Shown piece by piece: positions 27,158-35,282 of a stretch of 64,000 nucleotides of DNA (within the stretch, counting starts at the first letter, position 1; each line of letters opens with the position of its first letter). The translations under genes and the position numbers were made by a program. Origin of the DNA: Sphaerobacter thermophilus DSM 20745 (lineage in GTDB: Bacteria > Chloroflexota > Chloroflexia > Thermomicrobiales > Thermomicrobiaceae). Where the stretch lies: NCBI RefSeq assembly GCF_000024985.1, contig NC_013523.1, positions 2,232,001 through 2,296,000 on the forward strand, read 5' to 3'. The notes under the pieces were generated by a model. The model was not told the DNA's origin and did not search any database. It worked only from the letters and a program-made list of their open reading frames with translations.

Positions 27158-27897
27158 TGCCCCAGTGCCTGATCGATCGCGGCCTTCAGCGTCTCCCAGC
27201 GACCGTTCCAGCCCTGCAGGAGCTGGCCGTTGATCATAATGCTCGGCGTCCCGGTGACCCCGGCCTCTTTGGCCTCGTTGTACATGGCCTCGACGTCCTG
27301 CTTGTGCGTCCGGTTGTCGTAGCATTCGTTGAACGCTTCCATGTCCAGGCCAACTTGCCGCGCCATCTCCTTCAACCGGGCCTCGCTGAAGGCGCCCTGA
27401 TTCTCCCCGCGCTGGTTCAGGAAGACCGTGTCGTGATACTGCCAGAACTTGCCCTGGTCCTCGGCGCAGAAGGCTGCCTCGGCCGCGCGGGTCGATTCCG
27501 CTCCCAGGAAGGCGAAATCGCGATACTCAAAGGTGATCTTCCCGGTCGCGACATACTCCTGAATGAGCTGCGGCTTCACCGCACGGGTGAAGTAACCACA
27601 GCCTGGTCATTGATAGTCGCCCCACTCCACCACGTGGACCGGCGCGCCTTCCTGCCCCATGACGCGCCCGTTGGTCGGGATGCTCGCGTCCGGCGGCGGC
27701 GCCACCGCGATGTCCGAGACGTCCTCGCTGCCCTGCGGCCGGTTGAGCAGGATCAGCACGACGGCTGCGATCAACGCGACAGCGACCAGACCGCCAAAGA
27801 TCGACATCTGCCGCCGTCGCCGCGCCGCTCGCTCCGCCGCCAGCCGGCGCTCCGCTCTGCGGGAGCGCCGTGCCTCCCGCTCTGATTGGCGACTCAT
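27154..27897 (-). CDS. DsbA-like thiol oxidoreductase with in-frame TGA at the active site; probable selenoprotein (Sec-Pro-Gly-Cys)
   Basis: Read with TGA (27609-27607) as selenocysteine, the gene encodes 247 residues: a basic N-terminus, one membrane anchor (about residues 31-52), a short linker, then a thioredoxin/DsbA domain. The residues around the TGA are HVVEWGDYQ-U-PGCGYFTRA, so the TGA replaces the first Cys of CxxC (U97, C100). The cis-Pro loop GVTGTPSIMING is intact and the frame has no other stop. A SECIS-like hairpin begins 4 bases after the TGA. The ATG at 27897 has GGAGGAG directly before it. It overlaps the VKOR gene, its likely oxidising partner. Alternatives are a one-base TGC-to-TGA lesion or sequencing error, which would split it into 27607-27897 and a fragment from GTG 27579. 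Confidence 0.88.
27567..27609 (-). promoter_or_regulatory. Candidate bacterial SECIS element with its UGA codon
   Basis: After the UGA (27609-27607) and 4 bases, a 7-bp lower stem pairs GCUGUGG (27602-27596) with CCGCAGC (27573-27567), including one G-U pair. A 3-base bulge UUA follows on the 5' side. Then a perfect 7-bp upper stem pairs CUUCACC (27592-27586) with GGUGAAG (27580-27574), and the loop is CGUGC (27585-27581). The loop lies 21 bases after the UGA and has G at its second position. These values fit the known bacterial SECIS rules (loop 16-37 bases from UGA, G among the first two loop bases). Confidence 0.8.
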
Positions 27898-28098
27898 CTC
27901 CTCCGCGTTGCCCTTCCCAACAACACCACCTGCCCAGTTGTCTGGGCCGTATCGTACCACGCCCCCGCCCAGCTACGGCGAGTCGCGGCACGCCGGAAGC
28001 AGCCCACGTCCGTACTCCTAGCACGCGTACCTTAAGGATAGCTGAGGGATCGAGCCTCATGTCGATACTCGTGGCGGGCTGACGACCGAACGCCCCGC

Positions 28099-28161
28099 CA
28101 GCCGGCTGAGCCGGCTGGTGAAGGCCGCAGCGCCGCCGCCAGAGGCCTGCGCTGCGGCCTA
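28099..28161 (-). terminator. Double hairpin at the end of the AI-2E family permease gene
   Basis: The first hairpin pairs AGGCCGCAGCGC (28123-28134) with its exact complement at 28150-28161 and overlaps the stop codon of the permease. The second pairs CCAGCCGGC (28099-28107) with GCCGGCTGG (28111-28119). There is no T-run, so it may be a rho-dependent pause or mRNA 3'-end stabiliser ahead of the DsbA gene. Confidence 0.5.
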
Positions 28162-29301
28162 CCCCTCGTGCTCGCGCGCGGCCGGCTCGGGGACGCGATC
28201 CGGGGCGGGCTCCGGCGCGATCTGAGCGCGCCGCCAGGGGATGATCACCTCCTCGAACATGACCTGCACCATCGCCGCGGCCGGCACGGCGACGAACGCA
28301 CCCGCAACGCCGAGCAGCGCCGCCCCCACCAGTACGGCTACGAAGACGAGCAGAGGGTGGATGTCGAGCTGGTCACCTTCCACCCAGGGGGAGATGGCGT
28401 AGCCCTTGGCGTTCTCGATGACGAGCGAGGCACCGAACACCAGGAGGAAGGTCGTCCACCCCTGGAGCGCCGCGATGGTGAGCAGCGGGATGCGCGCCAG
28501 CCACGGACCAATGCGCGGCACCGCCTCGCCGAGCCCCACCACGATCGACAGCAGGACCGCGTACGGCACACCGATGATGATCAGCGCCACGTAGGTGATC
28601 ACCGCGATGATCGTCATGACGATCAGCTTGGCGCGCACGTAGTAGCCGATACGATCCCACATCTCGCGCATCACGCGCTCCGCGGTGTCGCGGTGATCGG
28701 GGCTGACCAGCGACAGGATAAAGCTCAGCAGCCGACCGCGCGTCGTGACCAGCAGCATCGAGATGACGAAGATGCTCAGGACGTCGAGAAAGAGACTGAA
28801 CAACTCGCTCGGCAACTCGGCCAGCCGGCTGCCGACGGTGCTCAGCAGTCGCGAGCCGGCCGTGGCGACCTGTTCCTCGAACGGTTCCAGTTCCGGGTAT
28901 TGCTCGCGCAGGCGCTCCCAGCTCTCCCGCACGGCCTGGTAGCGATCGACGTAGTTGGGGATCTCATCCACCAGCGTGGCGACCTGCCCGAAGAGGGGCG
29001 GCAGCACAAACCAGCCGATGGCCACCACGACGGCCATCGCCACCAGGTAGACCAACAGCACGGCGATGCCGGACGGTATGCGTAGCCGCTCGAGCTGGGA
29101 CGCCGGGCGCGCCGCCGCCGCGGCGAACAGGAGGCTGATGAACAGGATCAGCAGCACGCCACTCAGGCGCATCAGCAGGTAGAGCCCGAACGCGGTGAGG
29201 ATGGCGAACAGGAGCGCGTAGTAGATCGGCATGGCCCGCTGAATGACCGACTCGCGCTGCCGGGAAGCGGGCCGATCCCCGTCCAGGTCAACGCCTTCCA
29301 T
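28159..29301 (-). CDS. AI-2E family transporter (PerM/UPF0118)
   Basis: A 380-residue membrane protein with about eight hydrophobic segments. It shows the family features PPLFGQVATLVDEIPNYVDRY in the large central region and a late conserved block GLGEAVPRIGPWL with DQLDIHPLLVFVAVLVGAALLGVAGAFVAVP. Members export autoinducer-2 or act as Na+/H+ antiporters; the role here is unknown. The ribosome binding site GAGGAGAGAGCCT precedes the ATG. It is upstream of, but well separated from, the DsbA operon. Confidence 0.9.
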   Translation of the reverse strand: MEGVDLDGDRPASRQRESVIQRAMPIYYALLFAILTAFGLYLLMRLSGVLLILFISLLFAAAAARPASQLERLRIPSGIAVLLVYLVAMAVVVAIGWFVLPPLFGQVATLVDEIPNYVDRYQAVRESWERLREQYPELEPFEEQVATAGSRLLSTVGSRLAELPSELFSLFLDVLSIFVISMLLVTTRGRLLSFILSLVSPDHRDTAERVMREMWDRIGYYVRAKLIVMTIIAVITYVALIIIGVPYAVLLSIVVGLGEAVPRIGPWLARIPLLTIAALQGWTTFLLVFGASLVIENAKGYAISPWVEGDQLDIHPLLVFVAVLVGAALLGVAGAFVAVPAAAMVQVMFEEVIIPWRRAQIAPEPAPDRVPEPAAREHEG

Positions 29302-29709
29302 AGGCTCTCTCCTCGATACCCTCGCCTACTCTCCCACAGCCGGGTCCACCGGTCCGGGGCATCACCCCGGACCATGGGAGAATCCGCAATCCGCTGTCCC
29401 CCATTGTCGCCCTGCGGCGCGCGTTGCCAGCGAACTGCGGGTGCGATAAGACTACCCGGGAAGAGCATGGAGCTTGCCGAACGAATCGAGGACACGCGCT
29501 CGTCCTGGGCCTGAGGTGGGTAGTGCGAGGATCCCAGCGCCGCGGCGCGAGCCCGGGGGTAACCCCCCAGGCTCACCAGGCGAAGCCCGCTGCAGCGGGC
29601 TGGAACGGCGCCCGTTCGCGGTCGTTCTCGTGAACGTCGCTTCCTGGCACGGCGCCGTAGCCCTGCGCACGTGTCGCGGCCAAGACATGCACACCGAAAC
29701 GGAGGGGCG
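29302..29709. other. Divergent intergenic region with a family C repeat
   Basis: No gene is seen. A complete family C repeat lies at about 29550-29603: the hairpin gcccgggggtaaccccc and a second hairpin agcccgctgcagcgggct. GGAGGGGCG at 29701-29709 is the ribosome binding site of the chromate transporter. No clear promoter was recognised. Confidence 0.55.
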
Positions 29710-30903
29710 GTGACCATCGCGACGGACGAGGATGCATCCACGACCGGCACGCCAGGAGAGCGCGGTCGCGCGGCCCTGCGTGAGGTCGCATGGGTGGCGG
29801 TCAAACTCGGCTTCACCGCCTTCGGCGGACCGGCCGCGCACATCGCCATGCTGCGTGACGAAGTGGTCGTCCGCCGCCGCTGGGTGACGGAGCAGCACTT
29901 CCTCGACCTGCTCGGTGCGACCAACCTGATTCCCGGACCGAACTCAACCGAGATGGTGATCCACACCGGCTACATCCGCGCCGGGTGGCGGGGGTTGATC
30001 GCCGCCGGGGTCGGCTTCATCGCCCCCGCCGCGTTGATCGTCCTCGCCTTCGCCTGGACCTACGCCCGCGTCGGCACGACACCCGAGGCCGAATGGCTGC
30101 TCTACGGGATCAAGCCGGTCATCATCGCCATCGTGGCCCAGGCGCTCTGGAACCTGGCGAAAACCGCCGTCAAGGGCGTGCTGGCCGCCGCGATCGGCCT
30201 GGGGGTGCTCGCGCTGGCGCTGCTCGGGTTCAACGAGATCGTGCTCCTCTTCGGCGGTGCGGCACTGATGCTCGTGCTCACCCTCGCCCGCCGTGCGCGA
30301 CGCCCCCCGCCGGTCGCCGCACTACTGCCGCTGGTCGGAGCCCCGATCCCGGCGGCGACAGCCGTGGCCGGCACGGCGCCGTTCAGCTTCCTGACGCTGT
30401 TCCTCACCTTCCTCAAGATCGGCTCGGTCCTCTTCGGCAGCGGCTACGTGCTGCTCGCCTTCCTCCGCAACGACTTCGTGCTGCGCCTCGGCTGGCTGAC
30501 CGACCAGCAACTGCTAGACGCCGTCGCGGTCGGCCAGTTCACACCGGGACCGGTCTTCACCACCGCCACCTTCGTCGGTTACCTCGTCGGCGGGTTCCCC
30601 GGCGCGGCGCTGGCGACCGTGGGCATCTTCCTCCCCTCGTTCATCTTCGTCGCGGTGCTCAACCCGCTCATCCCCAGGCTCAGGGGATCCCCGTGGACCG
30701 GTCCATTGCTGGACGGGGTCAATGTCGCGGCCCTGGGGCTGATGGCAGCGGTCACCTGGCAGCTCACCCGCTCGGCCGTGGTCGACCCGCTCACGGCCGC
30801 GCTCGCCCTCGCCGCGCTGGTCCTGCTTGTGCGCTTCCGGGTCAACTCCGCCTGGCTGGTCCTCGGCGGCGGATTGGTCGGGCTCATCACGTGGCTATTG
30901 TGA
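29710..30903 (+). CDS. chrA: Chromate transporter, two-domain ChrA type
   Basis: A 397-residue CHR-family membrane protein made of two homologous halves. The first shows KLGFTAFGGPAAHIAMLRDE and NLIPGPNSTEMVIHTGY; the second shows FLKIGSVLFGSGYVLLAFL and GQFTPGPVFTTATFVGY. Long-chain CHR proteins export chromate or take part in sulfate-linked anion transport. The GTG at 29710 has GGAGGGGCG just before it; an upstream in-frame start at 29671 would add 13 residues that lack a ribosome binding site. Confidence 0.93.
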   Translation: MTIATDEDASTTGTPGERGRAALREVAWVAVKLGFTAFGGPAAHIAMLRDEVVVRRRWVTEQHFLDLLGATNLIPGPNSTEMVIHTGYIRAGWRGLIAAGVGFIAPAALIVLAFAWTYARVGTTPEAEWLLYGIKPVIIAIVAQALWNLAKTAVKGVLAAAIGLGVLALALLGFNEIVLLFGGAALMLVLTLARRARRPPPVAALLPLVGAPIPAATAVAGTAPFSFLTLFLTFLKIGSVLFGSGYVLLAFLRNDFVLRLGWLTDQQLLDAVAVGQFTPGPVFTTATFVGYLVGGFPGAALATVGIFLPSFIFVAVLNPLIPRLRGSPWTGPLLDGVNVAALGLMAAVTWQLTRSAVVDPLTAALALAALVLLVRFRVNSAWLVLGGGLVGLITWLL

Positions 30904-31003
30904 AGGGGTGGTTGAGAGGCGCGTCCCCCCTCACCCCAACCCCTCTCGGACGGAGCCCACCTGGGGAAAGGGGCTTCGGTAGGAGCGGGGCTCCGAGAGG
31001 GTA
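30904..31003. repeat. Family A repeat, GGACGGAGCCC subtype
   Basis: The segment ccccctcaccccaaccccTC, ctcggacggagcccacctgg and ggaaaggggcttc has the family A arms but a central ggacggagccca word in place of AACGTT. The same subtype occurs at about 37370, 38790 and 63270. It separates the chromate transporter from the arsM promoter. Confidence 0.7.
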
Positions 31004-31032
31004 TTGACAGCCGGCCTGCTTCATCGTAAATT
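31004..31032 (+). promoter_or_regulatory. Strong sigma-70 type promoter of arsM
   Basis: TTGACA (31004-31009) matches the -35 consensus fully, with a 17-base spacer and TAAATT (31027-31032) as the -10 box. It lies about 190 bp before the arsM start and is among the best promoter matches in the window. Confidence 0.8.
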
Positions 31033-31041
31033 ACCGATGAA
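31020..31041. promoter_or_regulatory. Candidate repressor operator overlapping the arsM -10 box
   Basis: A perfect 7-base inverted repeat, TTCATCG (31020-31026) and CGATGAA (31035-31041), flanks the -10 box TAAATTAC. Bound repressor would block RNA polymerase, as ArsR/SmtB family proteins do at metal-responsive promoters. No ArsR gene is in the window, so the regulator is inferred. A second small repeat CGTA-AAAA-TACG lies at about 31080-31091. Confidence 0.65.
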
Positions 31042-31218
31042 AGCCGCCGGTGGAGCGGCATTCGTTTCCGGCGGTAGTTCGTAAAAATACGATGGCCGGG
31101 AGTCGCGGTGGCTCGCCACCCGGACTTGGACCCACGCCCGTGTGGCCCGGCGGCGGCCTGGCGCATGCGACACCTGCGCGGCGAGGGACATCGCCCGGCA
31201 CGAGGAAGGACATCTCCG

Positions 31219-32055
31219 ATGCCTGAGCCATCTCGGCCCGCACTTGATGAGATCCGCCTGGTTGTCCGTGATCGATACGGGGCGGCGGCCCGGGCGGTTG
31301 AGACCGGCGCGGCAACGGGCGGCGGCTGTTGCGGCGGAGCACAGGTCAGCCCGCTCGTCGTGACCGCCTACGACCCTGACGCCCTGCGCGACCTGCCGCA
31401 GGAGGCCGTCCTGGCCGCGCTCGGCTGCGGCAACCCGACCGCGCTCGCGGCCCTGAAACCGGGCGAGATCGTGCTCGACCTCGGCTCGGGCGGCGGGATC
31501 GACGTGCTCCTCTCGGCCCGGCGGGTCGGCCCGACCGGCTTCGCCTACGGGCTCGACATGACCGACGAGATGCTGGAGCTGGCCGAGCGGAACCGGCAGC
31601 AGGCCGGTATCGAGAACGCGCGCTTCCTCAAGGGGCACATCGAGGAGATTCCCCTGCCCGACGCCAGCGTCGACGTCATCATCTCCAACTGCGTCATCAA
31701 CCTCTCCGGCGATAAGGACCGCGTGCTGCGCGAGGCGTGGCGGGTGCTCCGGCCAAGCGGCCGGTTCGCGGTCGCCGACATCGTGGTGCGCGGTCGCCTG
31801 CTGCCCCCGGTACGGCAGAGCCTGAGCGCGTGGTCCGCCTGCGTCGGCGGAGCGCTCAGCGAGGAGGAGTACCGGGAAAAGCTCGCGGCGGCGGGGTTTA
31901 TCGACATCTCCGTCGAGGCGACACGGGAATTGACCCTCGACGAGCTGATGGGCGATTGCTGTGGGGGCGGTGGTGCCGACCTGCAGGCGCTGACCACGCT
32001 CCAGGCGGAGCACGGCACTCTGATCTCGGCCTTCATCCGCGCCCGCAAGCCGTAG
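31219..32055 (+). CDS. arsM: Arsenite S-adenosylmethionine methyltransferase
   Basis: A 278-residue class I methyltransferase of the ArsM type, which methylates As(III) for detoxification. Arsenic-binding cysteines are visible in GGGCCGGA near residue 37, in NCVINLS and in a late DCCGGGG. SAM binding is shown by [20 protein letters not shown] and [17 protein letters not shown] precedes the ATG at 31219; upstream in-frame codons from 31108 belong to the leader. A strong operator-bearing promoter lies upstream, suggesting metalloid induction. Confidence 0.93.
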   Translation: MPEPSRPALDEIRLVVRDRYGAAARAVETGAATGGGCCGGAQVSPLVVTAYDPDALRDLPQEAVLAALGCGNPTALAALKPGEIVLDLGSGGGIDVLLSARRVGPTGFAYGLDMTDEMLELAERNRQQAGIENARFLKGHIEEIPLPDASVDVIISNCVINLSGDKDRVLREAWRVLRPSGRFAVADIVVRGRLLPPVRQSLSAWSACVGGALSEEEYREKLAAAGFIDISVEATRELTLDELMGDCCGGGGADLQALTTLQAEHGTLISAFIRARKP

Positions 32056-32229
32056 AGTAGACGGCCCTCACCCCCGTCCCCTCTCCCAACACTGGGAGAG
32101 GGGAGGAGGACGGAACACGCAACACGTATCACGGAAAACGCATGACGTTCCCCCTCTCCCAAGAGCCTGCCCCGAGCGAAGGTGAAGGGTTGGGAGCGGG
32201 GGCCAGGGGGTGAGGGCCGTTTCCCCGCC
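32056..32229. repeat. Composite A-B-A repeat between arsM and the histidine kinase
   Basis: A family A hairpin (about 32062-32104, tctcccaacactgggaga) is followed by family B words (ggaacacgcaacacgtatcacg, 32112-32133, then acgcatgacgt) and a second, longer family A copy (32150-32222). It fills the whole gap between the convergent genes. Confidence 0.75.
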
Positions 32230-33801
32230 CTACTTCGGCAGCTCCACCCAGAACCGGCAGCCTTCCCCCGGGCGGCTTTCGACGTCGATCTGCCCGCCGT
32301 GCGCCGACACGATGCCGTGGCAGATGAACAACCCCAAACCCAGCCCACTGCCGCCAGTGCTGTCGCGGCGGCTCCGGGTGTAGCGGGTGAACAGGTGGGG
32401 GCGGACGTCCTCGGGGATACCCGGCCCCTCGTCGCAGACCTCCAGGCGTGCCCGATCGCCGAGATCTCCGGCCGCGATGGTGATCTGGGTGCCGGGTGGG
32501 CCGTGACGGATCGCGTTGTCGAGCAGGTTTGCCAGCACTTCTTCCAGCCGCGGGCCGTCCCACCAGCCGACCACGGGCCGCTCCGGGAGCGCAAGCACCA
32601 CCTGGTGATTGACCAGACGCGGCTCGTAGCGGCGGACGACCCCCGCGATAAGCTCGCCGAGGTCGACCTCGGTGCGGTGGAGGTCGAGACGATCCATCCC
32701 AATCCGCGAGACGTCGAGCAACCGGACCGCCATCTGGGTCATGCGCTCCACCTGCTCCTGCACGATCTCGATCCGCCCGCGGATGTCCTCCGGCAGGCGG
32801 TCGGCGCGGCGCATGATGAGTTGCAGGTGGCCGCGAATGGTGGTGAGCGGGGTGCGCAGCTCATGCGCGGCGACGGCCAGGAAGTCGTCCTTCTCCTGCT
32901 CCAGTTCCCGACGCCAGGTGATGTCCTGCATGATCCCTACCGAGCCGACGAGGTGCCCCGCCTGGTCGCGCAGCGGCGCGAAGTTGCCCAGCACGAACAG
33001 GACGGACCCGTCCGGGCGCTCGACGCTCATCTCCACGCCGTGCAGGGTCTCGCCGGTCGCGGCGCGCACCAGCGGGTGGGTCTCCAGCGTGAAGGGCGTG
33101 CCCTCGGCGTCGCGGCAGGGGCACTGCGGCGCCCAGTCCACCAGCCGCATCCCCACGGAGGGCGCGGTGCCGAGCAGATACCTCACCGCGCGGTTGACGA
33201 CCGTCAGCCGCTGCTCTGGGCCCTCAGCGATGATCACCGCCTCCGGCAGGCGGTCGACGACCGACCGGAGAAACACGTGCTCGTCGCGGACGCGCCGGAA
33301 GCGCTGGGAGTGCTCCACCGCGACGGCGATGGCTTGCGCGATGGCGCCCAACACCTTCGCCAGGTCGTCGCCGGCCGGCGCAGTGTCGAACCCGCAGGCG
33401 AAGGCACCCACGGGCTGGCCATCGACGAGGAGCGGACAGGCCGCCGCTGCACGGAAGCCAGTCCGTACGGCGGCGTCCGCCGTCTTGGGTAACTGGTCGG
33501 CCACGGCCGGCAGGTCGGCGATGAACTGGTACTCGCCGGTGCGGATCGCGCGCGTGATCAGGGTCTCCTCGTCGAGAGAGAGCCGCTGCCACTGCTCCAC
33601 CAGGTCGGGCGGGTGGTTCCGGTGCCCGGCAAGAACCGCTCCCCCTTGCTCGGGGTCGTAGAGGAAGACGGCCGCGTTGACCGCGCCGAGGGTTAGCACG
33701 AGATCGAGGGCGGCTTCCACGACGCCGTCCCGGTCAGACACACGCGCGAGTAACCGAGTCAGATGGTCAAGCAGGACACCACCGTCAGGCATGACGGTCA
33801 T
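32230..33801 (-). CDS. Soluble GAF-PAS sensor histidine kinase (orphan)
   Basis: A 523-residue kinase without membrane segments. A GAF-like domain spans about 15-170 (cysteines C120 and C131 region in AACPLLVDGQPVGAFACGF), and a PAS domain about 185-310 with GIMQDITWRRELEQEKDDF. HisKA has AVAAHELRTPLTTIRGHLQ, and HATPase has VLANLLDNAIRHGPPG, CDEGPGIPE and GSGLGLGLFICHGIVSAHGG. The ATG at 33801 has GGAGGGGCG upstream; a GTG at 33831 is in frame. No response regulator lies beside it. Confidence 0.92.
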   Translation of the reverse strand: MTVMPDGGVLLDHLTRLLARVSDRDGVVEAALDLVLTLGAVNAAVFLYDPEQGGAVLAGHRNHPPDLVEQWQRLSLDEETLITRAIRTGEYQFIADLPAVADQLPKTADAAVRTGFRAAAACPLLVDGQPVGAFACGFDTAPAGDDLAKVLGAIAQAIAVAVEHSQRFRRVRDEHVFLRSVVDRLPEAVIIAEGPEQRLTVVNRAVRYLLGTAPSVGMRLVDWAPQCPCRDAEGTPFTLETHPLVRAATGETLHGVEMSVERPDGSVLFVLGNFAPLRDQAGHLVGSVGIMQDITWRRELEQEKDDFLAVAAHELRTPLTTIRGHLQLIMRRADRLPEDIRGRIEIVQEQVERMTQMAVRLLDVSRIGMDRLDLHRTEVDLGELIAGVVRRYEPRLVNHQVVLALPERPVVGWWDGPRLEEVLANLLDNAIRHGPPGTQITIAAGDLGDRARLEVCDEGPGIPEDVRPHLFTRYTRSRRDSTGGSGLGLGLFICHGIVSAHGGQIDVESRPGEGCRFWVELPK

Positions 33802-34002
33802 CTGATTCGCCCCTCCGCGTGGCACACACATCCGGCACCGCGCCGCGAGCCGCGGGAGTCAGCAAGCCAGGTTCAGACTGCGGCATCTTGACAGAAACGC
33901 ATTCTGCCAGAACACCTCCACTTGCGCCATAGCCCGAAAATCCCTGATGAAAACCCTCCTTAAGTACCATGGCGCGGGGAAGAATGACCGATCGGCGTAC
34001 CT

Positions 34003-35223
34003 CTACCCAACCGCCCCCGCTTCACGCAGCCGGGCAAACTCTGCCTCATCCACCCCGATCTCGGCCAGCACCTCGGCCGTGTGCTGGCCCAGCAGCGGCG
34101 GCGGGCGGCGGATGACCGGCGGCGTGGCGGTCAGCTCGATGGCCGGGCCGATCAGCGGGATCTCTCCCGCCCGGTCGTGCCGCACCTGCTGGATGATCCC
34201 CAGGTGGCGCACCACGTCGCTCTCCAGTGCCTGCCCGATGCTCCAGATCGGCCCGCACGGCACGCCCGCCTCGTTTAGCCGTGCCACCCAGTTGTCCACC
34301 GTGTCGCCCGCCAGCGCCTCGGTCACCAGCGCGTTGAGCGCCGGACGGTTGCGGACCCGATCAGCATTGGTACGGAAGCGGGGATCGTCAACCCACTCGG
34401 GGTGGCCCAGCACCTCAGCCAGCCGCCGCCAGACCGGCTCACTGGCGACGGCGATGTTGATGTGGCCGTCCTGGACCGGGAACGCACCGTAGGGCGCCGC
34501 GACCGGGTGGTCGTTCCCCTCGCGCTTGGGATCGCCGCCGCCGGCGAGATAACCACCGGTCTGGTAGGTCAGGATGCCGAGCACGGCGCCGAGGAGCGAG
34601 GTGTCGACCCGTTGCCCGAGCCCGGTCCGTTGCCGCTCAGCAAAGGCACCCAGGACCCCGATGGTGGCGAAGAGCGCCGCCAGGCAGTCGGCGATGGCCA
34701 CCCCGACCCGCACCGGCCCACTCTCCTCCGTGCCGGTCACGCTCATCAGCCCCGACATCCCCTGCGCGATCTGGTCGTAGGACGGCTGACCGGCGTAGGG
34801 ACCGCGCGGGCCGTAGCCGCTGACCTGGCAGAAGATCAGGCCGGGGTTGACCGCGCGCAGCGACTCCTCCCCGAGCCCCAGGCGCTCCATCACCCCCGGC
34901 CGGAAGTTCGTCACGATGATGTCCGCCCGCTCGGCCAGGGTGCGGACGAGCGCGGCGCCTTCCGGGTGCTTCAGGTTGATGACCGCGCTGCGCTTGTTCC
35001 GGTTGACCGACAGGAAGTAGGGGCTCTCCCCGGCGACGAAGGGCGGGCCGTAGCCCCGCGCGGCGTCGCCGTGCGGCGGCTCGATCTTGACCACGTCGGC
35101 GCCGAGATCGCCCAGCAGCATCGTGCACAGCGGGCTGGAGACCGCCTGCCCGAACTCCAACACCCGCACGCCTTCCAGCGGCTGCGGCCGCGCGCCGCCC
35201 GCCGGGTTGGTCGCGTCGCTCAC
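34003..35223 (-). CDS. CaiB/BaiF family CoA-transferase (class III)
   Basis: A 406-residue class III CoA-transferase, which swaps CoA between organic acids as an interlocked dimer. The start EGVRVLEFGQAVSSPLCTMLLGDLGADVVKIE is characteristic, as are SVNRNKRS, TNFRPGVMERLGLG and SGYGPRGPYA. D179 in VGVAIADCLAAL is the likely catalytic aspartate. The acyl substrate is unknown. It starts at GTG with GAGGAGGGAGAGG upstream and lies downstream of a CocE-like hydrolase gene on the same strand. Confidence 0.92.
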   Translation of the reverse strand: MSDATNPAGGARPQPLEGVRVLEFGQAVSSPLCTMLLGDLGADVVKIEPPHGDAARGYGPPFVAGESPYFLSVNRNKRSAVINLKHPEGAALVRTLAERADIIVTNFRPGVMERLGLGEESLRAVNPGLIFCQVSGYGPRGPYAGQPSYDQIAQGMSGLMSVTGTEESGPVRVGVAIADCLAALFATIGVLGAFAERQRTGLGQRVDTSLLGAVLGILTYQTGGYLAGGGDPKREGNDHPVAAPYGAFPVQDGHINIAVASEPVWRRLAEVLGHPEWVDDPRFRTNADRVRNRPALNALVTEALAGDTVDNWVARLNEAGVPCGPIWSIGQALESDVVRHLGIIQQVRHDRAGEIPLIGPAIELTATPPVIRRPPPLLGQHTAEVLAEIGVDEAEFARLREAGAVG

Positions 35224-35282
35224 CTGTGCCTCTCCCTCCTCAGCCCACGCCGACCGATCCGCGCATCGCGGACGGGGCGTCC

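Noticed and set aside
27154-27897. DsbA gene treated as a pseudogene with a nonsense mutation or as two separate genes
   Set aside because: The stop falls on the one codon where Sec would be functional, no other damage is seen, and a SECIS-like hairpin follows immediately.
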